Notes: generated by a model from the sequence alone, not told the origin. Numbered from the stretch's first letter, positions 1 to 7,500 are shown. The stretch is 9,944 bases of DNA from Sphingobacteriaceae bacterium (GCA_021740025.1 JAIPAN010000021.1:1-9944); one strand, 5' to 3'. Translations and numbers: made by a program.

Positions 1-365
1 GTCCAGGTAGCAATTGGCTGCTTAAACGTTATCTGCTCATAAATGCGATGTTCGGGAAAAGCGCCATCTGCGGCAATTGGATAATCGCCATAGGCAAATG
101 TTTTTACAAAACCATAGCCAGCATGCACATTCACATCGGGATGCACCTTATACGTTAGCCCCAAACGAAGTAAGCGCTGCTGTGCTGAAGCTAAATCGCC
201 TACCTGGCGCCATTGCTGTTCGGCATACAAGGCCCACTTCGGATGAATGGCTACATTAGCTACCGTTTGGAGCCAATAAATAGCATTATCATCTTGCGTA
301 CGGCTATATTGAGCATGAAGCGTTTGGCTGCAAAAAAGCAAGAAAAAGAGTGCGAATTTTTTCAT
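1..365 (-). CDS. DUF2490-like secreted/outer-membrane protein, N-terminal part
   Basis: This reading frame is open from an ATG at 363-365 to the left edge (121 codons) and is cut by the window. The first ~18 residues form a signal peptide: Met-Lys-Lys-Phe, a hydrophobic Leu/Phe-rich core, then HAQ as a likely signal peptidase I site. The mature part contains WLQTVANVAIHPKWALYAEQ, followed by a QQRLLRLGLTYKV segment and a GYGFVKTFAYGDYP segment leading to EHRIYEQ. Alternating hydrophobic strands of this kind match the DUF2490 family of Bacteroidota, thought to form a small outer-membrane beta-barrel of unknown role. An in-frame ATG four codons upstream (375-377) lies inside the terminator stem, so I prefer 365. 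It is separated from the carbonic anhydrase gene by that hairpin. The family call is from memory of its pattern and is moderately sure. Confidence 0.7.
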   Translation of the reverse strand, partial: MKKFALFFLLFCSQTLHAQYSRTQDDNAIYWLQTVANVAIHPKWALYAEQQWRQVGDLASAQQRLLRLGLTYKVHPDVNVHAGYGFVKTFAYGDYPIAADGAFPEHRIYEQITFKQPIATW

Positions 366-374
366 GAGGAAATA

Positions 375-404
375 CATAGCCGCTCCTCAAACAGAGCGGC
401 TATG
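375..404 (-). terminator. Hairpin terminator after the carbonic anhydrase gene
   Basis: An 11-bp perfect stem (375-385 pairs with 394-404, CATAGCCGCTC with GAGCGGCTATG) encloses an 8-base loop. It begins 13 bases beyond the carbonic anhydrase stop codon on the minus strand. The tract after the stem (TATTTCC) is only modestly U-rich, so termination may be incomplete. It probably ends the sulP-carbonic anhydrase transcript before the DUF2490-like gene. Confidence 0.65.
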
Positions 405-416
405 GTTATTCAAAAT

Positions 417-1058
417 TTAATTTAAACGAAGCGTATGTTCGTAGAACTCCACAAGGCCTGTTTCTACATTGTACATGGCCCCACAAATGCCTATTTCGCC
501 TTTATCTATCATTTCTTTTAGAATAGGGCTTTTAGCCTGAATTTCGCCCACCGCTTCTTCCACATTAATTTTAGCCACGTTTTCTACAAAAACAGCATTT
601 GATGAATCTCTATTTAGGGTAGTTTGTGTTTCACAGCTAACGGCTGGTTGCAATTTGGCCAAAAGGGTGGTTAAATTCCCTAGTTCCACATGGTCGCAAG
701 CACCTTTTACAGCACCGCATTTGGTATGACCCAATACCACAATGAATTTAGAGCCCGCTACTTTGCAGGCAAACTCCATACTGCCCAAAATATCTTCGTT
801 TACAATATTTCCGGCAATGCGCACACTGAAAATATCGCCCAAGCCTTGGTCAAAAACCAATTCGGCAGAGGTACGGCTATCAATACAGCTTAAAACCACC
901 GCAAAAGGCCATTGACCATCGCGGGTTTCATTTACTTGCTGCAATAAATTGCGGTTAAATTTCAGGTTGCTTACAAAGCGTTCGTTGCCCTCTTTTAATA
1001 TGTTTATAGCCATTTCTGGCGTCATAGATGTTTGTGATTCTTTATTGTGAGTTCTCAT
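417..1058 (-). CDS. Beta-class carbonic anhydrase
   Basis: This 213-residue cytoplasmic zinc enzyme interconverts CO2 and bicarbonate. The beta-class signatures are complete. CIDSRTSAELVFDQGLGD starts at Cys58 and gives the zinc ligand Cys58 and the Asp60/Arg62 dyad. GHTKCGAVKGA gives zinc ligands His111 and Cys114. RIAGN (80-84) and the GSMEFA segment are also typical. Length is normal for the family. The start at 1058 precedes a short variable tail; the internal Met at residue 12 is an alternative. It lies 21 bases after the stop of the SulP transporter gene on the same strand, so the two are probably cotranscribed. SulP and carbonic anhydrase are neighbours or even fused in many bacteria, which suggests that the anhydrase supplies or consumes the transported bicarbonate. 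The enzyme class is secure; the exact subfamily symbol is not. Confidence 0.93.
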   Translation of the reverse strand: MRTHNKESQTSMTPEMAINILKEGNERFVSNLKFNRNLLQQVNETRDGQWPFAVVLSCIDSRTSAELVFDQGLGDIFSVRIAGNIVNEDILGSMEFACKVAGSKFIVVLGHTKCGAVKGACDHVELGNLTTLLAKLQPAVSCETQTTLNRDSSNAVFVENVAKINVEEAVGEIQAKSPILKEMIDKGEIGICGAMYNVETGLVEFYEHTLRLN

Positions 1059-1079
1059 AATTTTTAAAATTTCAGTTGA

Positions 1080-2717
1080 TTAACGTTTTTTTGTTGATTT
1101 CACCGGCTCAGCTAAGTTTAATGCTGGGTAGGCCGGAACGTATTCTTTAATTGACTGCACATTATCGGTATTGGTTATACCATAGCGATTTTTAAAGCCT
1201 ACAGTTTTGCAATCGATGTTTTTTTGTTTGGCTTGTACGCTGGTAAAATCGCGAATAATCTCTAAAACATCGTAGTCAATATAATGTGCATCTTGCGCAT
1301 CAATTACTACCCTGCTATTTTCTGGTAAATGATCTAGGGTAAGTTTAATGCTGGCTTTATTTAAAAAAGAAACTTCTTCAGCTAGGTGAATTAAAATCAC
1401 ATCGCCTTCATGGTGGTTCTCTTTATGGAAATAATAAGAATTCTTATAATTACCATATAAAAGGGCCAAAACACTTACTACTAAACCAATACCCACACCG
1501 GTTAATAAATCGGTAAAAACAATGAAGATTACGGTTACCATAAAAGGCACCCATTGATATTTACCCAAACTAAACATTTGTTTAAATAGTGCAGGGTTGC
1601 ATAATTTATAACCCGTAACCAATAAAATACTGGCTAATGCTGCTAATGGAATTTTATTGAGTAGTACTGGAATTAAGCCTACGCAAATCAATAACAAGAA
1701 ACCATGAATAATGGTAGACAGCTTAGATTGTGCATTGGCATTTAAATTAGCCGAACTGCGTACAATTACACTCGTAATGGGCAATCCGCCAATTAAACCC
1801 GAGGTCATGTTACCAATACCTTGAGCCACTAACTCTCTATTGGTGGAGGTTACCCGTTTTTGTGGATCTAATTTATCTACGGCTTCTATACATAAAAGTG
1901 TTTCTATAGAAGCTACTGCTGCTAGCGTTAAGGCAACTAAATACACTTGCAGATTGGTAATTTGTGAGAAATCGGGGAAGGTGAAGAAACCCCAAAAATC
2001 AGACAAAGAAGCTGCAGCGGGTACATTTACTAAATGATCGCCACTAATAGCCAGACTGCTGCCAGTACTTACAAATAATTGGTTTAGCCCTAAAGCTACT
2101 ACTACTGCCACCAAACCGCCAGGTAGCAATTTTAAGCGCTTTTTAACAAAGGGCTGCTCAAACAGTATGAGTATACTCAAACAGATGAGCGCTATCAAGC
2201 TTGCACCTAAGTCAATTTTACTAATGGCCATTAGAATTTCCGAAAAACTGTTTTGTCCATCTACTTGCAAAAAAGTTAAATCGCCTTCAGCATCTTTATC
2301 GTAGCCAAATGCATGAGGTATTTGCTTTAAAATAATGATGATACCAATGGCGGTTAAAAGCCCTTTTATGACGCTCGATGGGAAATAATTGGCAATGGCC
2401 CCTGCTTTTAAAAAGCCTAAAAGCAATTGAAATAAACCAGCAAGAACTACAGCCAATAAAAAGGTTTCGAAGGCACCCAATTGGCTAATAGATGCCAATA
2501 CCACAGCTGCTAAACCAGCTGCAGGGCCACTTACACTTAACTGAGAGTTACTGAGGGCTCCTACTAAAATTCCACCAACAATTCCAGAAATCATTCCAGA
2601 AAAAAATGGAGCGCCTGAGGCTAAGGCAATACCTAAACACAAAGGTAAGGCTACTAAAAATACAACAATACCCGCAGGTAAATCGCTCTTTAGTTGAGCA
2701 AAAGAAAATTTGTTCAT
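1080..2717 (-). CDS. SulP/SLC26-family anion transporter with STAS domain
   Basis: This 545-residue inner-membrane transporter belongs to the SulP (SLC26) family, whose members carry sulfate, bicarbonate or other anions. The N-terminal signature begins at DLPAGIVVFLVALPLCLGIA (about residues 12-31), followed by the SVSGPAAGLAAVV segment. Many further hydrophobic spans run to about residue 425. The C-terminal part (about 435-530) is a cytoplasmic STAS domain; its conserved loop reads VIDAQDAHYIDYDVLEII, where the usual phosphorylatable Ser/Thr next to Asp is not evident. The family does not fix the substrate. The carbonic anhydrase gene 21 bases downstream makes bicarbonate the best inference, in the manner of BicA, with sulfate as the alternative. 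The ATG at 2717 gives the family-typical short N-terminus. The 63 bases upstream show no convincing promoter, so read-through from the 2781-3101 gene is possible. Confidence 0.9.
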   Translation of the reverse strand: MNKFSFAQLKSDLPAGIVVFLVALPLCLGIALASGAPFFSGMISGIVGGILVGALSNSQLSVSGPAAGLAAVVLASISQLGAFETFLLAVVLAGLFQLLLGFLKAGAIANYFPSSVIKGLLTAIGIIIILKQIPHAFGYDKDAEGDLTFLQVDGQNSFSEILMAISKIDLGASLIALICLSILILFEQPFVKKRLKLLPGGLVAVVVALGLNQLFVSTGSSLAISGDHLVNVPAAASLSDFWGFFTFPDFSQITNLQVYLVALTLAAVASIETLLCIEAVDKLDPQKRVTSTNRELVAQGIGNMTSGLIGGLPITSVIVRSSANLNANAQSKLSTIIHGFLLLICVGLIPVLLNKIPLAALASILLVTGYKLCNPALFKQMFSLGKYQWVPFMVTVIFIVFTDLLTGVGIGLVVSVLALLYGNYKNSYYFHKENHHEGDVILIHLAEEVSFLNKASIKLTLDHLPENSRVVIDAQDAHYIDYDVLEIIRDFTSVQAKQKNIDCKTVGFKNRYGITNTDNVQSIKEYVPAYPALNLAEPVKSTKKR

Positions 2718-2780
2718 AATAAAATTAAGTTTTAGATTTAATCAATACATACGCCTTTTGGCGTACAAAAACGGGGTCGA

Positions 2781-3101
2781 TTAAACCAATTTGGTGGCCA
2801 ATTCGGGAAGCGTAGAATAACCAGGGTGGCTATTCGTACAGCATGTTGGATGACTATGCGCATAGCGTATCTCAGCTATGAAAAAAGATTCCGATTGAAC
2901 GTAAAATAAGTTTGAATTAGGCTCTTTTTCTTTGGCAGAATTCTCTTTTTCAGCAGCTTCTTTTTCGGAGTTAGTCTGGCTATCGGCCACTTGCTCGAAA
3001 GAACTATCTGCCTTTAAAGAAGCAAACAAAGGTTCTACCACACCCAAGGTAAAGATGAGTAAAAGTATTTGAGCTGCTAGGTAAACCAAACGTTGTTTCA
3101 C
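2781..3101 (-). CDS. Small unrecognised protein with one membrane segment and a His/Cys-rich tail
   Basis: I do not recognise this protein (about 106 residues). A reading frame open much further upstream would run through the terminator and tRNA, so that extension is not coding. The first plausible start is a GTG at 3099-3101, giving (V/M)KQRLVYLAAQILLLIFTLG. This is a short basic start followed by a hydrophobic segment, either a signal anchor or an uncleaved membrane helix. A hydrophilic, strongly charged Glu/Lys/Asn/Ser stretch follows (about residues 30-63). The tail contains YAHSHPTCCTNSHPGY, with two SHP repeats flanking a Cys-Cys pair, which could bind a metal. A good promoter lies just upstream. 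The start remains unsure because the promoter -7 box ends only four bases before the GTG. No Met codon follows in frame. Confidence 0.5.
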   Translation of the reverse strand: MKQRLVYLAAQILLLIFTLGVVEPLFASLKADSSFEQVADSQTNSEKEAAEKENSAKEKEPNSNLFYVQSESFFIAEIRYAHSHPTCCTNSHPGYSTLPELATKLV

Positions 3102-3105
3102 GCTG

Positions 3106-3137
3106 CAAACATAGACTTGGATGGCTGAGCAGACAAA
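3106..3137 (-). promoter_or_regulatory. Bacteroidota-type promoter for the 2781-3101 gene
   Basis: On the minus strand, TTTG (3134-3137) is followed after exactly 20 bases by TATGTTTG (3106-3113). This matches the Bacteroidota sigma consensus TTG/TTTG, about 20 bases, TAnnTTTG. The -7 box ends four bases before the GTG start, implying a transcript with almost no leader. Confidence 0.55.
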
Positions 3138-3165
3138 TCTCAATTGTAAAAAAAATGTCAATAAA

Positions 3166-3189
3166 AAAGGCCCCGAAATCGGGGCCTTT
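3166..3189 (-). terminator. Intrinsic terminator after tRNA-Ala
   Basis: A 10-bp perfect stem (3166-3175 with 3180-3189; core GGCCCCG/CGGGGCC) has a 4-base loop. On the minus strand the right arm runs straight into a T run (TTTTTT, then more T-rich sequence), the classic Rho-independent form. It starts two bases beyond the tRNA end. The U tract favours the minus direction. Confidence 0.85.
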
Positions 3190-3190
3190 G

Positions 3191-3264
3191 TGGAGAATAT
3201 CGGATTCGAACCGATCACCTCTTCACTGCCAGCGAAGCGCTCTAGCCAAATGAGCTAATCCCCC
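3191..3264 (-). tRNA. tRNA-Ala (anticodon GGC)
   Basis: A complete 74-base cloverleaf can be folded on the minus strand. The acceptor GGGGGAT pairs with ATTCTCC and includes a G3-U70 wobble, the main alanine identity element. Base 73 is A. The D arm is GCTC/GAGC. The anticodon arm is CTTCG-CTGGCAG-TGAAG, with GGC at positions 34-36. The T arm is ATCGG-TTCGAAT-CCGAT. The 3' CCA is not encoded, so it must be added enzymatically. The gene begins 27 bases after the lpxB stop with no terminator between, so it may be processed from the lpxB transcript. Confidence 0.95.
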
Positions 3265-3291
3265 CTTAGATTGGAGTGCAATTTTCGGCAA

Positions 3292-4407
3292 TTAATTTGA
3301 TTTGCGCAAATATTTCTGCACCAGTTTTGCGGTACGCTCTGAAGCACCTGCGGGTCCTACTCGTTTTGCTAAGGCTTCGTAATCAGAAAGCATTTGCGCT
3401 CTTTGCGGCGTATCGCTTAGTAAAGGAGCTAATTGGGCAGCTATTTCTGTGGGATTGCAATCTTCTTGAATCAATTCTTTTACTACCTCTTTATCGAGTA
3501 TGAGGTTTACTAAAGAAATGAACTTAATTTTTACCAAAAGCCGAGCAATGGCTACGGATAGCCTATTCCCTTTATACAATACCACTTCAGGGCATTTTAA
3601 TAAAGCAGTTTCTAAAGTAGCCGTACCCGAGGTAACCAAGGCTGCCTCGGCATTTAACAATAAATCGTAGGTGGCATTGGTAATGATTTTAATTTTACGA
3701 TTGCCCAAATAAGGAGCGTAGTCCACTTGGCTAAGCATGGGTGCACCGGCCAATACACATTCATAGTCGGGGAAAGCATCGCTGGCGGCCAACATATCGG
3801 GCAATATGTGTTTCAGCTCCATTTTACGACTGCCAGGTAATAAAGCAATAATTGGTTTTTCAGAAAGCTGATGGGTTTTTCGAAAATTCTTGTCCGCTTT
3901 ATGCGCAGCAATGGCATCCATAAGTGGGTTGCCTACATAATCTACCTCCATGCCCCAGGTTCTGTAAAAATCAACCTCAAAAGGTAAAATACAAAACAAA
4001 TGGTCGACCACTTTTTTAATTTTTAGCACCCTTTTTTGGTTCCATGCCCACACTTTTGGAGAGATATAAAAGAATACTGGAATACCATTTTCTTTCGCAA
4101 ATTGTGCAATTTTTAAATTGAAACCGGGAAAATCAATGAGAATAAGGGCATCGGGCTTGTAGGCCAAAACGGCTTCTTTGGCCAGCTTCATATTTTTAAA
4201 AATAGTACCCAAATTGGCCACTACTTCTACAAAACCCATAAAAGCCAATTCCGAACAATGTTTATCTAAAACAGCACCCTCTTTTTGCATTAAATCGCCA
4301 CCAAAGCCCCGAAATTCGGCTTGGGTATCTTCCTGCTTTAAAGCTTTTATTAAATTGGCTCCGTGCAAATCGCCAGAAGCTTCACCTGCTATCAAATAAT
4401 ACTTCAT
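3292..4407 (-). CDS. lpxB: Lipid-A-disaccharide synthase
   Basis: This 371-residue family GT19 glycosyltransferase condenses UDP-2,3-diacylglucosamine with 2,3-diacylglucosamine-1-phosphate (lipid X) to form the lipid A disaccharide at the inner face of the cytoplasmic membrane. Visible signatures are GEASGDLHGANL near the N-terminus (from residue 8), FPGFNLKIAQFA, FYISPKVWAWNQKR, VGNPLMDA, LLPGSRKMEL, VTSGTATLETALLKCPEVV and ISLVNLILDKEVVKELIQ. The length is normal and all expected blocks are present. The ATG overlaps the stop of the upstream small membrane-protein gene in an ATGA (4404-4407), a sign of translational coupling. It is the last protein gene of the acs-surE cluster and is followed by the tRNA-Ala gene. 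Its presence indicates a Gram-negative envelope with lipid A. Confidence 0.96.
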   Translation of the reverse strand: MKYYLIAGEASGDLHGANLIKALKQEDTQAEFRGFGGDLMQKEGAVLDKHCSELAFMGFVEVVANLGTIFKNMKLAKEAVLAYKPDALILIDFPGFNLKIAQFAKENGIPVFFYISPKVWAWNQKRVLKIKKVVDHLFCILPFEVDFYRTWGMEVDYVGNPLMDAIAAHKADKNFRKTHQLSEKPIIALLPGSRKMELKHILPDMLAASDAFPDYECVLAGAPMLSQVDYAPYLGNRKIKIITNATYDLLLNAEAALVTSGTATLETALLKCPEVVLYKGNRLSVAIARLLVKIKFISLVNLILDKEVVKELIQEDCNPTEIAAQLAPLLSDTPQRAQMLSDYEALAKRVGPAGASERTAKLVQKYLRKSN

Positions 4408-4667
4408 AGCGCCTGTTTACTGAAATAAAAAACGAGCACAAAAATCACAAAACTGCTGGCTATGATGCCTCTAGCTAAACGCTCCACGTGAGAAGTATAC
4501 GCAAAGCGGACAGCAATTAAATTTAGGGCAATGGATGCAAAATAATACACATCATTACTTTTTTGTATGGCCCACTGCTTGTGTACCAAAAAATTAACCA
4601 ATAACACGAGCCCTGGCAAACAAATACCAGCCAAAATACCGAGTAAAATACTATCCTTCTTGAACAT
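4404..4667 (-). CDS. Small membrane protein between surE and lpxB
   Basis: This protein of about 87 residues has three predicted membrane segments: roughly ILLGILAGICLPGLVLLVNF (residues 7-26), YYFASIALNLIAVRFAYT (about 40-58) and RGIIASSFVIFVLVFYF (about 65-82). I chose the ATG at 4667 (MFKKDSIL), which overlaps the end of surE by 17 bases. An in-frame ATG at 4700 would lengthen the overlap and add eleven polar residues unlike a membrane-protein start. The stop TGA overlaps the lpxB start as ATGA, so translation of surE, this gene and lpxB is probably coupled. I recognise no family. The position suggests an envelope role, but that is inference only. Confidence 0.75.
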   Translation of the reverse strand: MFKKDSILLGILAGICLPGLVLLVNFLVHKQWAIQKSNDVYYFASIALNLIAVRFAYTSHVERLARGIIASSFVIFVLVFYFSKQAL

Positions 4668-5442
4668 CAAAATTCCACGTGTTAAGGGTTTGGATGGCAT
4701 GGTGGGCGGTCATATCAAATTGTACTGGCACTACCGAAGCAAAACCATGCTCCAAGGCATACACATCGGTATCTTCGCCTTGGTCGTTGTTTTGAAACAC
4801 CCCAGTTAGCCAAAAATAATTGCGTTTATAGGGGTCTTGGCGTTCGTCAAACTCTTCGGCCCATTTGGCATTGGCCTGACGGCAAATTTTAATACCTTTA
4901 ATTTTTTCGGCTTTCGGGAAGTTCACATTTAAGAGTGTACCCACAGGCAATCCATTGGCCAATACTTGCTTGGCTACCGCCTGCACAATGGGTTTTAGCG
5001 GACTAAAATCGGCATCGTAACCAAAATCATCTAAAGAAAATCCTACAGATGGAATACTTTCTATGGCCCCTTCAACTGCCGCCGACATGGTGCCCGAATA
5101 AATTACATTGATGGAATTATTGAGTCCGTGGTTAATTCCCGAAACGCATAAATCGGGCTTTTTGCCTTTAAATATTTTGTTCACGGCTAATTTCACACAA
5201 TCTACAGGCGTGCCCGAGCATTTGTACATTTCTACACCGGGGTATAAATGCACTTTATCTAAACGTAAGGGTTTACCAATGGTAATGGCATGCCCCATGC
5301 CCGATTGCGGGCTATCGGGTGCTACCACCGTTACATCGCCCAAGGGCAACATCATATCTATTAAGGCTTTAATGCCAGGGGCATCAATACCATCGTCGTT
5401 TACAACAAGAATTACTGGTTTTTTCACAGAGCTAAAATACAA
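4651..5442 (-). CDS. surE: 5'/3'-nucleotidase SurE
   Basis: SurE proteins are metal-dependent nucleoside-monophosphate phosphatases linked to stationary-phase survival. Signatures include VNDDGIDAPGI with metal ligands Asp16 and Asp17, VVAPDSPQSGMGHAIT with ligand Ser47, and CVSGINHGLNNSINVIYSGT with Asn104. SGTPVDCV and LLNVNFP are also typical. The predicted length (263 residues) is normal. The ATG at 5442 lies 15 bases after the acs stop. A GTG at 5425-5427 would give (V/M)KKPVILVVNDDG, closer to most family members, and is an equally good start. It sits between acs and the small membrane-protein gene, with which it overlaps by 17 bases. The stop is TAG. Confidence 0.94.
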   Translation of the reverse strand: MYFSSVKKPVILVVNDDGIDAPGIKALIDMMLPLGDVTVVAPDSPQSGMGHAITIGKPLRLDKVHLYPGVEMYKCSGTPVDCVKLAVNKIFKGKKPDLCVSGINHGLNNSINVIYSGTMSAAVEGAIESIPSVGFSLDDFGYDADFSPLKPIVQAVAKQVLANGLPVGTLLNVNFPKAEKIKGIKICRQANAKWAEEFDERQDPYKRNYFWLTGVFQNNDQGEDTDVYALEHGFASVVPVQFDMTAHHAIQTLNTWNFDVQEG

Positions 5443-5457
5443 ATAAATGCGGCTGTG

Positions 5458-7371
5458 CTACAAATCCTTTGCTCCAGCTTTAATTTCATCTACCACAGCT
5501 GGATCTAGTAAGGTACTAGTATCGCCCAAATTTTCGGTTTCGCCCTCGGCTATTTTGCGCAAAATGCGTCGCATAATTTTGCCTGAGCGGGTTTTAGGCA
5601 AACCAGTTACAAACTGAATTTTATCGGGCTTGGCAATGGCACCAATAATACGGTTAACGGTTTGCAAAATATCTTTTCGGGTTAAATCGTGATCGTGGAT
5701 GGAGCTGCCTAATATTACATAGGCATAAATTCCTTGTCCTTTTATGTCATGCGAATAGCCCACTACCGCACTTTCAATTACATCAGCGTGCATATTGATG
5801 GCATTTTCTACTTCGGCGGTTCCAATACGGTGGCCAGATACATTCATCACGTCATCAACCCGGCCGGTAATGCGGTAATAGCCGTCTTCGTCACGCAAGC
5901 AACCGTCGCCGGTGAAATACTTGTTTTCGTAGGTGCTAAAATAGGTGCTGCGGCAACGCTCGTGATCGCCATAGGTGGTACGAATAATGCCCGGCCAAGG
6001 GAATTTGATACACAAGTTTCCACTTACGCCATTCCCTTCAATTTCGTTGCCGTTTTCATCTACCAAACAAGGCTGCACACCCGGCAGAGGCAGGCTAGCA
6101 TAACTTGGTTTGGTTGGTGTTATACCGGCTATCGGACTTATCATGATCCCTCCAGTCTCGGTTTGCCACCAGGTATCTACAATGGGGCAGTTACCTTTGC
6201 CTATTTTTTCGTTGTACCAATGCCACGCCTCTTCGTTTATGGGCTCACCCACCGAACCTAGTTTAGTTAAGGAGCTTAAGTCTTTGCCTTTTAAGGGTTC
6301 ATCGCCAAAACTCATAAGCGAACGAATGGCCGTTGGAGCGGTGTATAAAATGTTTACCCGATGTTTAGCTACAATATCCCAAAAGCGGCCAGCATCTGGC
6401 CAAGTCGGAATGCCTTCGAATAATAAAGTAGTAGCTCCCTGCAATAAGGCGCCATACACCAAATACGAATGGCCGGTAATCCAGCCAATATCGGCGGTGC
6501 AGAAAAACACTTCGCCAGGCTGGTATTGGAACACATTGACAAAAGTATAACCGGTGTACACCATGTAGCCTCCGCAGGTATGTACCACTCCTTTTGGTTT
6601 GCCGGTAGAACCCGAGGTGTACAGAATAAATAAGGGGTCTTCGGCATCCATGGGCTCTGCTGGGCAAGGCGGATTTCCTTGCTTTTCTACCTTATTCACT
6701 TCATCTTCCCACCAGCAGTCGCGGTCTTTAATCATCGAAACTGGCGTACGACTTCTAGTTAGCACGATTACTCGTTTTACCGACGGGCATTGCACCAAGG
6801 CGTCGTCTACTACAGTTTTTAAGGGCACTTCTTTGGTTCCTCTAAAACCGCCATCGGCAGTAATTACCAGATTGCACTGGGCATCAAGTATACGATCGGC
6901 AATGGATTGGGCCGAAAAGCCACCAAAAACTACCGAATGTACGGCCCCAATACGGGCACAAGCCAACACGGCAATAGCCAATTCGGGCACCATGGGCATA
7001 TATATACAAATCCGATCGCCTTTTTTAGCACCATTATTTTTAAGCACATGGGCAAATTGCGATACTTTGGCATGTAGTTCTTTATAGGTTATTTTCTTGA
7101 AATCTTCTTCCGGATTGTTGGGCTCCCATAACAATGCAGTAGCATGGGGAGTAGTAGCAGCGTAGCGATCGATACAATTCTCGGTGATATTTAATTTGGC
7201 ACCCTTAAACCAGCTTGTATGAGCGGTTTTAAAATTCCATTCCAGTACCGTATCCCACTTTTTCTGCCAACTAAAATGTTCGGCAATTGCGGCCCAAAAA
7301 ATTTCAGGTTGGTCTACGCTTTTTTGGTAAACCTGTTTATATTCCTCAAAAGACTTGATTCGTAAATCCAT
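5458..7371 (-). CDS. acs: Acetyl-CoA synthetase (AMP-forming)
   Basis: This 637-residue cytoplasmic enzyme activates acetate with ATP to acetyl-AMP and then acetyl-CoA, allowing growth on or salvage of acetate. The N-terminal block (about 1-60) includes FSWQKKWDTVLEWNF, typical of Acs. The P-loop-like motif YTSGSTGKPKG lies at 251-261. DTWWQTETGG forms the acyl-adenylate site. GDGCLRDEDGYYRITGRVDD marks the hinge to the C-terminal domain. PKTRSGKIMRRILRKI carries Lys598, equivalent to the lysine acetylated by Pat-type enzymes in other bacteria. The length is normal and all motifs are intact. The gene contains about 16 Trp residues, all TGG. It is the first gene of a minus-strand cluster (surE follows after 15 bases) and is divergent from rpmB. 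The stop is TAG. Confidence 0.97.
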   Translation of the reverse strand: MDLRIKSFEEYKQVYQKSVDQPEIFWAAIAEHFSWQKKWDTVLEWNFKTAHTSWFKGAKLNITENCIDRYAATTPHATALLWEPNNPEEDFKKITYKELHAKVSQFAHVLKNNGAKKGDRICIYMPMVPELAIAVLACARIGAVHSVVFGGFSAQSIADRILDAQCNLVITADGGFRGTKEVPLKTVVDDALVQCPSVKRVIVLTRSRTPVSMIKDRDCWWEDEVNKVEKQGNPPCPAEPMDAEDPLFILYTSGSTGKPKGVVHTCGGYMVYTGYTFVNVFQYQPGEVFFCTADIGWITGHSYLVYGALLQGATTLLFEGIPTWPDAGRFWDIVAKHRVNILYTAPTAIRSLMSFGDEPLKGKDLSSLTKLGSVGEPINEEAWHWYNEKIGKGNCPIVDTWWQTETGGIMISPIAGITPTKPSYASLPLPGVQPCLVDENGNEIEGNGVSGNLCIKFPWPGIIRTTYGDHERCRSTYFSTYENKYFTGDGCLRDEDGYYRITGRVDDVMNVSGHRIGTAEVENAINMHADVIESAVVGYSHDIKGQGIYAYVILGSSIHDHDLTRKDILQTVNRIIGAIAKPDKIQFVTGLPKTRSGKIMRRILRKIAEGETENLGDTSTLLDPAVVDEIKAGAKDL

Positions 7372-7468
7372 AATTTTGGCACGGCAGGTATGATTATTAG
7401 CTAAATATAAACATATTAGTCATTTTTGAAGGCAGCTACCCAGGCAAAAGAAATATTCACAAATACGC

Positions 7469-7499
7469 TTGTGATTTAAATAATTAATTTCGATATTTG
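7469..7499 (+). promoter_or_regulatory. Promoter of the rpmB-rpmG-DUF4295 cluster
   Basis: TTG (7469-7471) is followed after 20 bases by GATATTTG (7492-7499), one mismatch from TAnnTTTG. The AT-rich spacer and position, 46 bases before the rpmB ATG, suit a ribosomal-protein promoter in Bacteroidota. Transcription should begin about 7502-7506. The rest of the 174-base acs/rpmB intergenic region must also contain the acs promoter. On the minus strand it shows TATGTTTA and TATATTTA near 7400-7410, but no well-spaced TTG. Confidence 0.5.
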
Positions 7500-7500
7500 C

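Noticed and set aside
2750..2765. Terminator hairpin TACGCC-TTTT-GGCGTA between the 2781-3101 gene and sulP
   Set aside because: The stem is only 6 bp, and on the minus strand it is not followed by a U run. It may be a weak structure but I cannot call it a terminator.
3102..3218. N-terminal extension of the 2781-3101 gene to an ATG at 3218
   Set aside because: It would translate the terminator and the 3' part of tRNA-Ala; the MIGSNPIFST start is a typical artefact of reading a tRNA T arm.
5734..7087. Several 90-175 residue frames on either strand inside acs
   Set aside because: They are shadows of a fully conserved 637-residue acetyl-CoA synthetase and show no family resemblance.
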